Part shown: one piece after another, positions 35,349-42,656 of the stretch
Layout: each line of letters opens with the position of its first letter
Numbering within the stretch: position 1 is the stretch's first letter
Source: an uncultured Vicinamibacterales bacterium
GTDB lineage: Bacteria; Acidobacteriota; Vicinamibacteria; Vicinamibacterales; UBA8438
DNA length: 64,000 bases
NCBI GenBank assembly: GCA_958295905.1
Contig: OY282382.1
Span: forward strand, 3,372,001 to 3,436,000
Reading direction: 5' to 3'
The notes under the pieces: generated by a model
Seen by the model: only the letters and a program-made list of their open reading frames with translations
The model's database searches: none
What the model was told of the DNA's origin: nothing
Position numbers and translations under genes: made by a program

Positions 35349-36110
35349 ATGATCGTGACCAATACCCGCGGCCGGGGAACGGCAGGCCGGTTCCTGCGGC
35401 TGGCGGCCGGTGCGGCGTTGGCGGCCGTCTGCGCGGGTTCGCCGGCGTCCGCCCAGTCCGGCGGGGACTCGTCGGAGGTGCCCGATTTCGACGGCGTGTG
35501 GAACGGCGGCGGCGGGGTGCGGCCCGTGAACGGCCCCAACATGCCGTGGGTGCCGGGCGAGAACTTCCCGGTGCTGAACGAACGCGCGCTGGCCTTTCAG
35601 TCGATATTCGACGAGGCGATCGCCCCGAAGTACGACTGCGTCCCCTCGGCGTCGCCGGCGCTGCAGTACGACCCCTACATGATGGAGGTCACGCAGTGGC
35701 CCGACCGGGTGCTGTTCCGCTACGAGAAGGACGACCAGATTCGCACCGTCTGGCTCGACGGCCGCGAGCCGCCGGCCAACGAGTTCACGGTCCAGGGCTT
35801 CTCGGTGGGTCACTACGAGGAGGGCTCCCTGCACGTCGAGACGACGAACTTCGTGTTCGACATCACCGGCTTCGACGACTACAACGGCATTCCGTCGTCG
35901 CAGCAGAAGCGGGTGACGGAGCGCTATTGGCGGGAGGGCGACGAGCTGCGGATGACCCTGACCGTCGAGGACCCCATGTTCCTCCGCGAGCCGACCTCCT
36001 ACACCACCCGATGGTTGCCGGCGCCGGAGGGCTACAAGCTGCAGCTCTACGGCTGCGACGCGGAGCAGGCGGGCCACCCCCGCCGTTTCCTGATTCCGAA
36101 GTACCGGTGA
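35349..36110 (+). CDS. Conserved secreted protein (GDTLVVETTNF-type family)
   Basis: A 253-residue exported protein (ATG 35349; signal peptide ending SPASAQ). It resembles the larger secreted family at 16976 and 55956 in a DFDGVWNGGG opening, FRYEKDDQIRTVWLDG, a GSLHVETTNFVFD core and a beta-rich C-terminus. It lacks the CLS...AYNNN segment, so it is a shorter relative. Function unknown. An 11-bp duplication covers its stop codon. The DUF6152 gene follows. Confidence 0.82.
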   Translation: MIVTNTRGRGTAGRFLRLAAGAALAAVCAGSPASAQSGGDSSEVPDFDGVWNGGGGVRPVNGPNMPWVPGENFPVLNERALAFQSIFDEAIAPKYDCVPSASPALQYDPYMMEVTQWPDRVLFRYEKDDQIRTVWLDGREPPANEFTVQGFSVGHYEEGSLHVETTNFVFDITGFDDYNGIPSSQQKRVTERYWREGDELRMTLTVEDPMFLREPTSYTTRWLPAPEGYKLQLYGCDAEQAGHPRRFLIPKYR

Positions 36111-36119
36111 AGTACCGGT
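36098..36119 (+). repeat. 11-bp tandem duplication over a stop codon
   Basis: GAAGTACCGGT at 36098-36108 is repeated at 36109-36119. The junction makes the TGA stop of the preceding gene; the second copy carries its own TAG. Confidence 0.9.
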
Positions 36120-36224
36120 AGAACGCCCGTTGTCGATGGAGGTGGCGCGGCCTTGCGGTCGCGTTGAAGGTTTCGCTGGCGCGAAACGTCTACGGCGCAA
36201 GCTCCCAGTTCCGAGGAGGACGTT

Positions 36225-36599
36225 GTGAAGGCTATCTTGTGGATTGCAGCGGCGGCGTTGCTGGTCGCGATGGCGGTGCCGACCATCGCCCACCATGCGA
36301 GCGCACCTTTCTACGACCCGGAGAAGCGGGTCGAGGCGACCGGAACGGTGACCCGGTTCGTGTTCCGGAACCCGCATTCGTTTCTTTATGTCGACGCGCC
36401 GGGCGACAACGGCGAGACGATTCACTGGGAGATCGAGATGGGGGCCGCGGTCTCCATGAGCCGGCGGGGCTGGACGCCGGCGACGATCCAGGCCGGCGAC
36501 GAGATCAAGGCGGTGGGGCAGCCCTCGCGCGCGCCGGGCACGTTCGGCATGTGCTGCGCGGAGCTGACGAATCCGGACGGCACGCCGCTCCGGCCGTAG
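36225..36599 (+). CDS. DUF6152 family secreted protein
   Basis: A 124-residue exported protein starting at GTG 36225 with GAGGAGGA just upstream. Signal peptide ending TIAHHA. The mature domain has AHHASAPFYDPEKRVEATGTVTRF and FRNPHSFLYVDAPGDNGE, the N-P-H motif of the DUF6152 family, then GWTPATIQAGDEIKAVGQPSR. A small OB-like secreted domain of unknown role, often found next to the secreted family of the preceding gene in Acidobacteria-type genomes (from memory). Confidence 0.85.
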   Translation: MKAILWIAAAALLVAMAVPTIAHHASAPFYDPEKRVEATGTVTRFVFRNPHSFLYVDAPGDNGETIHWEIEMGAAVSMSRRGWTPATIQAGDEIKAVGQPSRAPGTFGMCCAELTNPDGTPLRP

Positions 36600-36750
36600 C
36601 CGCGAATGTAATGACGGTTCCGCGCCGCCCCGGCCGACCGCCGGCGCGGTGCGGAACCGCCCCCTTTCGTCGCTGATCTGAGACCGACCTGCGCTCTCCA
36701 GGGTTGTTGCCGCTCCGATCCGCGGGCCGGCTCGGGACTAGCAGTCTGCG

Positions 36751-36849
36751 CCGTAGAACGGCGCGGACTCCTGGAGGGTTGGTTGGGCGGTGAGCGGAGC
36801 CGCAGGCGACGCTCACCGGGGCAGGCGTCTGCGCCGTAGAACGGCGCGA
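36751..36849 (+). repeat. Dispersed repeat unit forming the left attachment region
   Basis: One full unit (CGTAGAACGGCGCG, then ACTCCTGGAGGGTTGGTTGG and GAGCGGAGCCGCAGGCGACG) at 36752-36820 is followed by the first 15 bases of a second unit at 36835, where the integrated element begins. Diverged copies of the same repeat lie at 29900-29975 (reversed) and about 33300-33390. Confidence 0.85.
36835..36849 (+). other. attL core
   Basis: The 15-bp sequence CGTAGAACGGCGCGA is identical to 54457-54471. To its left is host repeat sequence; to its right is integrase-proximal phage DNA. Confidence 0.85.
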
Positions 36850-36873
36850 ACTACGCACACTCTGTTTCCTGCC

Positions 36874-36917
36874 GTCCGTCCGTGCTCGCCAACGTCCGTT
36901 GACGTGCACGGACGGAC
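36874..36917. promoter_or_regulatory. Putative integrase arm-type sites, left
   Basis: The 11-mer GTCCGTCCGTG occurs at 36874-36884 and inverted at 36907-36917, between attL and the integrase gene. A third copy lies at 54335-54345 close to attR. Placement on both attachment arms fits integrase or excisionase binding sites. Confidence 0.5.
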
Positions 36918-37014
36918 ACCGTAACATCTTCATTCCCTTGGGTTTACCCGGACAGTCCGCACGTCTACGAACGCCCGCGAACATTCCTGAAAAAATGTTG
37001 GCATTCTCCGAATA

Positions 37015-38199
37015 ATGTGCAATACTATGGTTACGTCGAACGGGACACGGAACGCGGGAGACACGACCATGGCCACCAAAAAGCACACAGCGCGCGACAT
37101 TCCCAAGCTGCCCACGGGCATCCACTGCTTCGATCCTACCCTTTACCTGCGCGTGCAGCCGACCGGCGCGCGTTCATGGATTCAGAGAATCACGATCACC
37201 CGCGGCGGCAAGCCGGTTGACCGCGGGCTCGGCGGATGGCCCGTTGTGACTCTGGAAGATGCAAGGCTGCAAGCGCTGTCGAACCGGCGCGCCGTCCGGG
37301 CCGGCCGCAATCCGTTTGCGGACCGCGACGTTGTGAACCGTCGGATCGTGGTCCGCACCTTCGGCGCGGCGGCCGATTCGCTCATGGATACGCTCGCGGG
37401 CAAGGCGGCGACCACCATCAAAACCTACCGCAGCGTGATCGCGAGCCTGCGCCGGCTGTCGGCCCGGCCGGTTGCGTCAATCACGCGGTCCGAAGTGATC
37501 GACGCCTTGAAGGGGATCGCCAGCGTTTCCAGCCGCGCAAAGGCACTGAAGATCGCGCGGCGGGTGCTCGACCACGCAGTGACCCTCGACTGGGTAGACG
37601 GCAACGTTGCACAGAACGGCGGGATCGCCGCCGCCGTCGGCATCGAAGCAGCCCAGCCCGGACACCACGCGGCCGCGGCATGGCGCGACTGCCCCGGCAT
37701 CTTCGCGGCCGTGTCGGCCGTCGGAAGCGCCGCCGCCGATTGCCTGACATTCATCATGCTGACGGCGGCGCGGCTGTCGGAAGCGGCCGGCGCAAGGTGG
37801 GATGAGATCAACCTTGACGACGCCACGTGGACCGTCCCGGCCGGCCGCATGAAGACCAAGCGCGAGCACGTGGTACCGCTGTCGAGTGCGGCCGTGGCCC
37901 TTCTCAAGCGCCGTCAGGGGCAGCATGAGGATCTGGTATTCGCCGGCCGCGCCGGCAAGGTGCCGAGTCAACGCAATGTCGGCCGGATCATCAAGGATCA
38001 CGGTTCCACCACGCACGGACTGCGGTCAAGCTTCCGGGACTGGGCGAGTGACACCGGGCAGTCGAGAGAAGCGGCCGAGCACGCGCTAGCACACGCCGTC
38101 GGCAACAGCGTTGAACGCTGCTACGCCCGGTCAACCATGATCGACGCCCGCCGGCCCTTGATGGATGCGTGGTGCCGGTTCTTGACCGGCGGCGAGTAG
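37015..38199 (+). CDS. int: P4-type tyrosine integrase
   Basis: A 394-residue tyrosine recombinase. An N-terminal arm-binding domain (YLRVQPTGARSWIQRITITRGGK, the DUF4102-like beta part) is followed by a core-binding domain. The catalytic domain has TAARLSEAAGARWDEI (Arg I), HGLRSSFRDWA (His-x-x-Arg), HALAHAVG and the nucleophile Tyr in ERCYARS. Start ATG 37015; ATG 37069 is an alternative. A hairpin terminator follows. It catalyses integration and excision between the two 15-bp att cores. Confidence 0.95.
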   Translation: MCNTMVTSNGTRNAGDTTMATKKHTARDIPKLPTGIHCFDPTLYLRVQPTGARSWIQRITITRGGKPVDRGLGGWPVVTLEDARLQALSNRRAVRAGRNPFADRDVVNRRIVVRTFGAAADSLMDTLAGKAATTIKTYRSVIASLRRLSARPVASITRSEVIDALKGIASVSSRAKALKIARRVLDHAVTLDWVDGNVAQNGGIAAAVGIEAAQPGHHAAAAWRDCPGIFAAVSAVGSAAADCLTFIMLTAARLSEAAGARWDEINLDDATWTVPAGRMKTKREHVVPLSSAAVALLKRRQGQHEDLVFAGRAGKVPSQRNVGRIIKDHGSTTHGLRSSFRDWASDTGQSREAAEHALAHAVGNSVERCYARSTMIDARRPLMDAWCRFLTGGE

Positions 38200-38221
38200 C
38201 GCCGGCCCGCCCCGGACGATG

Positions 38222-38249
38222 AACGGCCCGGACATGTCCGGGCCGTTTT
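38222..38249 (+). terminator. Rho-independent terminator after int
   Basis: A perfect 12-bp stem, AACGGCCCGGAC / GTCCGGGCCGTT, with a 2-base AT turn (38222-38247) followed by TT. It lies 23 bp after the integrase stop. Confidence 0.8.
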
Positions 38250-38365
38250 CATGTACGGCTGGAAGCATGCCGTTCAAGGACGATAAACGGCTTTCTGTTC
38301 AAGGCCAATTAACGGCTGTGAACCGTGGCGAACACTGGCAGGATACGCGCCTTGTGCGTCTTCAC

Positions 38366-38408
38366 ACGCTGTTGACATCGATAAATTTTCACCTTACGCT
38401 GTTGACAT
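38366..38408 (+). promoter_or_regulatory. Promoter with flanking direct repeats before alpA-like gene
   Basis: TTGACA at 38372-38377, 17-bp spacer, TACGCT at 38395-38400. The expected start of transcription falls on or near the ATG at 38407, so the message would be leaderless. The 13-mer ACGCTGTTGACAT occurs at 38366-38378 and 38396-38408, covering the -35 box and the start region, as an operator pair would. Confidence 0.55.
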
Positions 38409-38592
38409 GACAGACACACTTTTGACGTGCGCCGACCTATGCAGAATCTTTTCGTGTTCCAGAACAACGATCTGGAAGATGGCAAGGGACGGGAAGCTGC
38501 CCCCGCCGATCAGACTCGGGCGGACCATCCGGTACCGCGAGAGCGACATCAACGCCTTGCTGGAACAGCTACAGAAGGGAGAGCCGGCGTAG
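38407..38592 (+). CDS. AlpA-like excisionase/regulator
   Basis: A 61-residue winged helix-turn-helix protein with the MerR/AlpA pattern LTCADLCRIFSCSRTTIWKMARDGKLPPPIRLG followed by IRYRESDINALLE. AlpA-type proteins in P4-like satellites activate int and promote excision. Its position right after the integrase and its own promoter fit that role. The start ATG overlaps a promoter-associated direct repeat, which suggests autoregulation. Confidence 0.85.
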   Translation: MTDTLLTCADLCRIFSCSRTTIWKMARDGKLPPPIRLGRTIRYRESDINALLEQLQKGEPA

Positions 38593-38638
38593 GATTGCGT
38601 TTCGGCGCGCGCTGTGTGTGTGAACGGAAAGTGACACC

Positions 38639-38875
38639 ATGACTGCCGAAGACAAACAGGCACTCGAAGTACTGGATGAGATTCGGGATTGGGTCAACCG
38701 GACGGCGGCGCGCAATCCCGCCGGTTTCAATCTCGCAGAAGCCGCCGCCGCAGAGATTGCGCGCAATCCGAAGTGGATGCAGACTTACCGCCGTTTCAGG
38801 GACAACCCGCGGCTGATGCAGGCGTACTACAAGCACATACGGCTGTCCCGGAACATGCCGGGAACGCTGCACTGA
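38639..38875 (+). CDS. Small helical protein of unknown function
   Basis: A 78-residue acidic-to-basic protein, mainly helical, containing NLAEAAAAEIARNPKWMQTYRRF and a tyrosine-rich end YYKHIRLSRN. No motif recognised. It lies between the AlpA-like gene and the primase, where P4-like elements often carry small regulators or primase accessories. Confidence 0.6.
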   Translation: MTAEDKQALEVLDEIRDWVNRTAARNPAGFNLAEAAAAEIARNPKWMQTYRRFRDNPRLMQAYYKHIRLSRNMPGTLH

Positions 38876-38932
38876 AGGAAAGCGCCCCGACCGGATTGGT
38901 GAGATCCGGAAGGGGCAAAGGACGGAAGGTGA

Positions 38933-41557
38933 ATGCCCAGAGTAGCACGTTCTCCGGCGGATTGGGAAGCCCCCGCCACCCGGCCCGGCTGGAAGAAAGT
39001 AGGCGGCGAATGGTGCGGAGGCTGCCCGATCACGGGGCAGGGTGACGACCGCTGCCACGTCAAGCCGGGCATGATCATATGCCGCGATGAAGCATGCGGC
39101 GGGCGTCCGAGCGGCGGATTGACCAAAGAGCAATACGGCGAGCATGGTAGGGCGCTCGGCATCTTCCAGAGCAACCGTTGGGACGGCGGCGGCCCGGTAG
39201 ATACATGGACCTTCGTAACAGCCGACGGCAGGACCCGCGAACAATACCGATGGGACGCCGGCAACAAGACATGGGAACGGACCGGACCGAACCCCGAAGT
39301 CTCATCCACCAACGATCCGCCGCCGGCCGCTCTGCTCTACATCCCGCGTGCTCTGGAATCGATGGATCCCGGCCGGCGCGTGCTCGCCACTGAAGGGGCG
39401 TCAGACTGCGATGCAGCAATCGCCGCGGGTCTGCAAGCCTTCGCCCGGCCGGCCGCGCGGCCGTCGCCCGAATCGCTCGCACGGCTGCCCAAGCACCTAC
39501 ATTACGCCGTAGTGCCCGACCATGATACGGCCGGCTACGATCAGGCGGCGGATTGGCAAGGCCGCATGCTGGCGGCGGGACTGGACGCCTGCATCGTCGA
39601 TACCGCCGCGCTGCACCCGGACGGCAGGCCGCCCCTGAAATACGATCTCAAGGATTACCTGTCGGCCCGGCCGGCCGACTGCGCCGCCGCGCTGGAAGCG
39701 GCAATCCTTGACCCGCAGGAATGCGAACGCCGTTGTGTCAAGACGGCATGGCTCGCCAACAAAGCCGGGAAGCCGGTAACGCTGCTCCCGGAACCACACG
39801 GAATCGACGAACGGAACATCCGCATCTTGGGCCGCGGGCCGCGCGGGACGTGGACGGACGGCAAGCTGAAACAAGACCGCGCCGACGGCGGGCACGTCCC
39901 GACCGAATCCGCCAGTCTCATCAGCCTTGACGACTGCCCGACCATCACCGAACCGGTCAAGTACATATGGCGGAACCGGATCGCACGGGGGGCACTGAAT
40001 CTGATCGGCGGCCCGCCCGACTCCGGCAAGTCACTTATCGGATACGGAATCGCCGCCGCCGTGGCGAACGGATTGGCGCTGCCCGACAGCGAACCGATCG
40101 AATCCGGTAACGTCGTCGTCATCGGTTCCGAAGACGAAGACGGTTTCAGCATGTCAGTGGCCCGATTGCGCGCCGCCGGGGCGGGCGGGAAAGGCAACGT
40201 CTACGTGCTCGAAGCGCTGCCGATCGATGCCGACATCGAAATGAACATCATGTCGGTATGCCGCGAAGCGGCGGCGCTTGATCCCGTCTTCGTGCTCATC
40301 GATTCCTTCGTTTCGTGGTACGACGGCGGCAGCGCGGTAGAAGTCAGGCGGGCGCTGCGCCTGTCAACCGGAATGCTGCGCCGGCAGGGTGCGGCCGTCG
40401 CGTTGATCGCCCACCACCGCAAGGCGGCGGTCGAGCTCGGCCCCGCCCACGACCGGGTATCCGGCGAATCGGCCGGGCTGGTCGGCGGCGCAAGGTTCGT
40501 GCTCGATGTCCAAAAAAACGGGGACGGCGGCATCGTCTCATGCACCAAGCACAACGCGGCCCCGCAAGCCGACGACGTACGGTTCCGGATCGTAACAGCC
40601 CCCAACAGCATCGTCGGCATCGTCGAATGGGAAGGCGTCGAACAGCATGTACCGGCCCGCGCGGCCGGTCCGGGAATCGACGATGAAGCCGTCTGCCGGG
40701 CCGTCGCCGCCGCCGCCGAAACGCCCAGTGCAAACGCAGTCATGGTGCAGCTCGGCATCAAGTCAGAACCCCAACGGATCGCTCTCAAGGCCAGTCTTGC
40801 CCGGCTGAAAGCGGCCGGCCGCCTGTCCACTGTCAAGCGTAAAATTAACGGTAGGGACCGCGACACATACCAGATTCCCCCGAGCAACCGTCAGCAACCG
40901 TCAGCAACCGTCGGCAACCGTCAGACGGTTGCTCCCGAGCAACCGTCAGCAGCAGCAGCAGATCTATATGCTGCTGCAGACGGTTGCTCGGGTGGTGGTG
41001 GAGAGAATCAAGCGGCGCCGTCAGAACAGACGGTTGCTCCAGCCAGACCCCTAGACGCCCGACAGGAAGCGCCGGCGCTGCCCATCGGACAGCCGGCCGG
41101 AGACTTTGATCCGGGCGGCGCGTTCGATCAAGGTGCCGGGGGGGGTACGGCCGGACCGGAATCCTACGGGGCTGATCCGGACATGCCCCCGGAGACGCTG
41201 CGCCGGGACATCCTTGAACGAATCGAAAAGATGGAGAAGTACGGTGTAGCCCACGATGAGATCGCGCGGCGCATGAACGCCCGGCTGGAGAGTGAACATG
41301 TCACGGGCTGGAAAGCTCACGTGTGGTTCGACGGGCGGACCGGACGGCCGCACGTCCAGATCGACCGATACCCGCAGCTAAGCGATCTGATGGTCGAATT
41401 CGGGGCGGACCCGACCGAACAGACGGCGGCGAAGCTGGCGGAGTACGTCTACGATGCGGGCGTTCAATGCGGGACGCTGCCGGACGGATGGACGGTCGAG
41501 ACGTTGACCGGCCGGATACTGGCGAGCGTGCAACAGCATCAGCCGGGCGTGCAGTAG
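38933..41557 (+). CDS. Primase-helicase replication protein (TOPRIM plus RepA/RecA-like ATPase)
   Basis: An 874-residue protein. Residues about 20-65 have a Cys/His zinc-binding region (C-x2-C-x8-C, then C-R-D-E-A-C). A TOPRIM-like domain follows, with LATEGASDCDAAIAAG and VVPDHDTAG. Then a RecA-fold ATPase with Walker A GGPPDSGKS (about 360), VVVIGSEDEDG, Walker B VFVLIDSF and ALIAHHRK. Next comes a winged-helix-like stretch and a Gln/Ala/Ser-rich linker encoded by an iteron-like DNA cluster. The C-terminal 150 residues are conserved-looking but unassigned. It should prime and unwind the element's own origin. Confidence 0.88.
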   Translation: MPRVARSPADWEAPATRPGWKKVGGEWCGGCPITGQGDDRCHVKPGMIICRDEACGGRPSGGLTKEQYGEHGRALGIFQSNRWDGGGPVDTWTFVTADGRTREQYRWDAGNKTWERTGPNPEVSSTNDPPPAALLYIPRALESMDPGRRVLATEGASDCDAAIAAGLQAFARPAARPSPESLARLPKHLHYAVVPDHDTAGYDQAADWQGRMLAAGLDACIVDTAALHPDGRPPLKYDLKDYLSARPADCAAALEAAILDPQECERRCVKTAWLANKAGKPVTLLPEPHGIDERNIRILGRGPRGTWTDGKLKQDRADGGHVPTESASLISLDDCPTITEPVKYIWRNRIARGALNLIGGPPDSGKSLIGYGIAAAVANGLALPDSEPIESGNVVVIGSEDEDGFSMSVARLRAAGAGGKGNVYVLEALPIDADIEMNIMSVCREAAALDPVFVLIDSFVSWYDGGSAVEVRRALRLSTGMLRRQGAAVALIAHHRKAAVELGPAHDRVSGESAGLVGGARFVLDVQKNGDGGIVSCTKHNAAPQADDVRFRIVTAPNSIVGIVEWEGVEQHVPARAAGPGIDDEAVCRAVAAAAETPSANAVMVQLGIKSEPQRIALKASLARLKAAGRLSTVKRKINGRDRDTYQIPPSNRQQPSATVGNRQTVAPEQPSAAAADLYAAADGCSGGGGENQAAPSEQTVAPARPLDARQEAPALPIGQPAGDFDPGGAFDQGAGGGTAGPESYGADPDMPPETLRRDILERIEKMEKYGVAHDEIARRMNARLESEHVTGWKAHVWFDGRTGRPHVQIDRYPQLSDLMVEFGADPTEQTAAKLAEYVYDAGVQCGTLPDGWTVETLTGRILASVQQHQPGVQ
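40885..41036. repeat. Iteron-like cluster inside the primase gene (candidate origin)
   Basis: The octamer CAACCGTC occurs at 40885, 40895, 40905, 40915 and 40940 on the plus strand and, inverted, at 40924, 40978 and 41029. The first four are exactly 10 bp apart, one helical turn. A CAGCAGCAG...CTGCTGCTG hairpin and an AT-rich GATCTATATG lie between them. Confidence 0.7.
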
Positions 41558-41569
41558 GGAGACGACGCC

Positions 41570-41659
41570 ATGAAGTGCAAGACATGCGAACGGCGCTACC
41601 CATCCGCCGGCGACGGCTGGAACGGTGAATGCCCGGACTGCGCCGATCGACGCGCTTGA
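41570..41659 (+). CDS. Micro zinc-ribbon protein (29 residues)
   Basis: ATG 41570 follows an AGGGAG ribosome site 13 bases after the primase stop. The 29-residue product has two C-x-x-C pairs, CKTC and CPDC, enough to bind one zinc. Similar tiny zinc-ribbon genes occur at 49583 and elsewhere in this element. Confidence 0.6.
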   Translation: MKCKTCERRYPSAGDGWNGECPDCADRRA

Positions 41660-41677
41660 CGCTGCGCCCACGCCACG

Positions 41678-41719
41678 AACGCGGCCCGTCAGGTATTCAG
41701 CTACCTGACGGGCCGCGTT
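41678..41719. terminator. Strong hairpin terminator (18-bp stem)
   Basis: A perfect inverted repeat, 18-bp stem AACGCGGCCCGTCAGGTA with a 6-base loop TTCAGC, just after the early operon. No T-run, but stem strength and position suit an insulator between operons. Confidence 0.7.
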
Positions 41720-41825
41720 GCGCGTACGGCGCATCCTTGCTTGCATCCGCCGCCCGATGGCGGTAGATCTGTTTGCAGTACCGCCGCATGAATGCGTTTT
41801 TGTATCAGTATCAGAGTATCTCTGC

Positions 41826-41831
41826 TACAAT
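41826..41831 (+). promoter_or_regulatory. Possible -10 box of the insulated gene
   Basis: TACAAT at 41826-41831 lies 9 bases before the ATG at 41841, within an AT-richer stretch carrying repeated GTATCAG. A -35 at the right distance is not clear. The message would be leaderless or nearly so. Confidence 0.35.
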
Positions 41832-41840
41832 AGCTCCATC

Positions 41841-42275
41841 ATGGAACGTCAACGGACGATCACGGCCGCGGGCCGGGGGGGCACGGTGTCAGCAACAGAA
41901 CGGTCCGGACGGTACGCTTGGGGGGGCACTGCTGCGGCGATTGCCGCGGCGGTGCTGTCGGTGTACGGGTGGGCTGTTGCCGTTGCCGTGGCAACGGCAA
42001 CAGCGGCTGTTGCTGCGTTGCAGGCGTTCAGACTGGCCAATCGAGAGGCGAAAGCGGACCGCGCCCTTATCCGGACCGACATGGACGCAGGGTTCGCCCG
42101 CATGGACGCAGGGTTCGCCCGCATGGACGCAGGGTTCAAGGCCATCAAGGACGCGGCCAAACCAGCCGCCCGTACCGCCGCCGCCAAACCCAACCAGCCG
42201 TCGATTCCCGCCGCCGCTTCACAAGCGCCGCAACAACCGTTGCCGCGGGCGGCGAAGCCGGACGGGAACAACTGA
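41841..42275 (+). CDS. Moron-like single-gene unit: membrane protein with MDAGFAR repeats
   Basis: A 144-residue protein starting at ATG 41841. Residues about 25-65 form an Ala/Val-rich hydrophobic segment (one or two membrane helices). A coiled-coil-like stretch with three MDAGFAR/MDAGFK repeats follows, then a Pro/Ala-rich tail. It is flanked on both sides by strong hairpin terminators and has its own -10 box, the arrangement of a phage moron. Base composition and codon use resemble neighbours. Could be a superinfection-exclusion or membrane-anchored host-modifying protein; no homologue recognised. Confidence 0.65.
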   Translation: MERQRTITAAGRGGTVSATERSGRYAWGGTAAAIAAAVLSVYGWAVAVAVATATAAVAALQAFRLANREAKADRALIRTDMDAGFARMDAGFARMDAGFKAIKDAAKPAARTAAAKPNQPSIPAAASQAPQQPLPRAAKPDGNN

Positions 42276-42305
42276 CCGTCTGACGTTGCGCCCAGTGGAC
42301 GAACC

Positions 42306-42339
42306 CGGCCCGACTGGTAGTTCACTACCAGTCGGGCCG
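42306..42339. terminator. Hairpin terminator after moron gene
   Basis: A perfect 15-bp stem CGGCCCGACTGGTAG with a 4-base loop, followed by CTTT. Its sequence parallels the terminator at 41678, so the intervening gene is insulated on both sides. Confidence 0.75.
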
Positions 42340-42656
42340 CTTTGCGCGTACGGCTCATCCTCGCGCCACCTTCGCCTTTGGTTCGGCGCGCTCAAAATTC
42401 GTGCCAAGCTATTTTGTTTCGTCTCAAACGTCCCGTTCGCGTCTCGACTGTCAACACTAATCCTGCACGGTAGGGAACCCTGCCCGCAAAAGCGAAAGTG
42501 TTCGGGCAGGATTGGGCCTTTCTGCGCGTATAGGGGTTACAATACCCCCGTTTTCATTGAGTTTTTCGGTTGCGACACTTGAAAACCGCCGCTTCTGAAC
42601 GCCCGTACTTTCGCTTTTCAGTGCCGTGATTGCGAAAAAGTGATACGATAGCCGGC
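42340..42656. ncRNA. Structured non-coding region before terminase (possible leader RNA or packaging site)
   Basis: About 315 bp, more AT-rich than its surroundings, with no gene. CCTGCCCG (42479) pairs with CGGGCAGG (42503). AATCCTGC (42459) can instead pair with GCAGGATT (42506); the two are mutually exclusive. AAAAGCGAAAGT (42488) is repeated inverted as ACTTTCGCTTTT (42607). A TACAAT at 42538 sits in the loop of a GGGGT/ACCCC hairpin. It could be an attenuator, a small RNA, or the cos/pac site next to terL. Confidence 0.4.

Noticed and set aside
36600-36834. tRNA gene as attachment site
   Set aside because: No cloverleaf could be drawn; the attachment region is a dispersed intergenic repeat.
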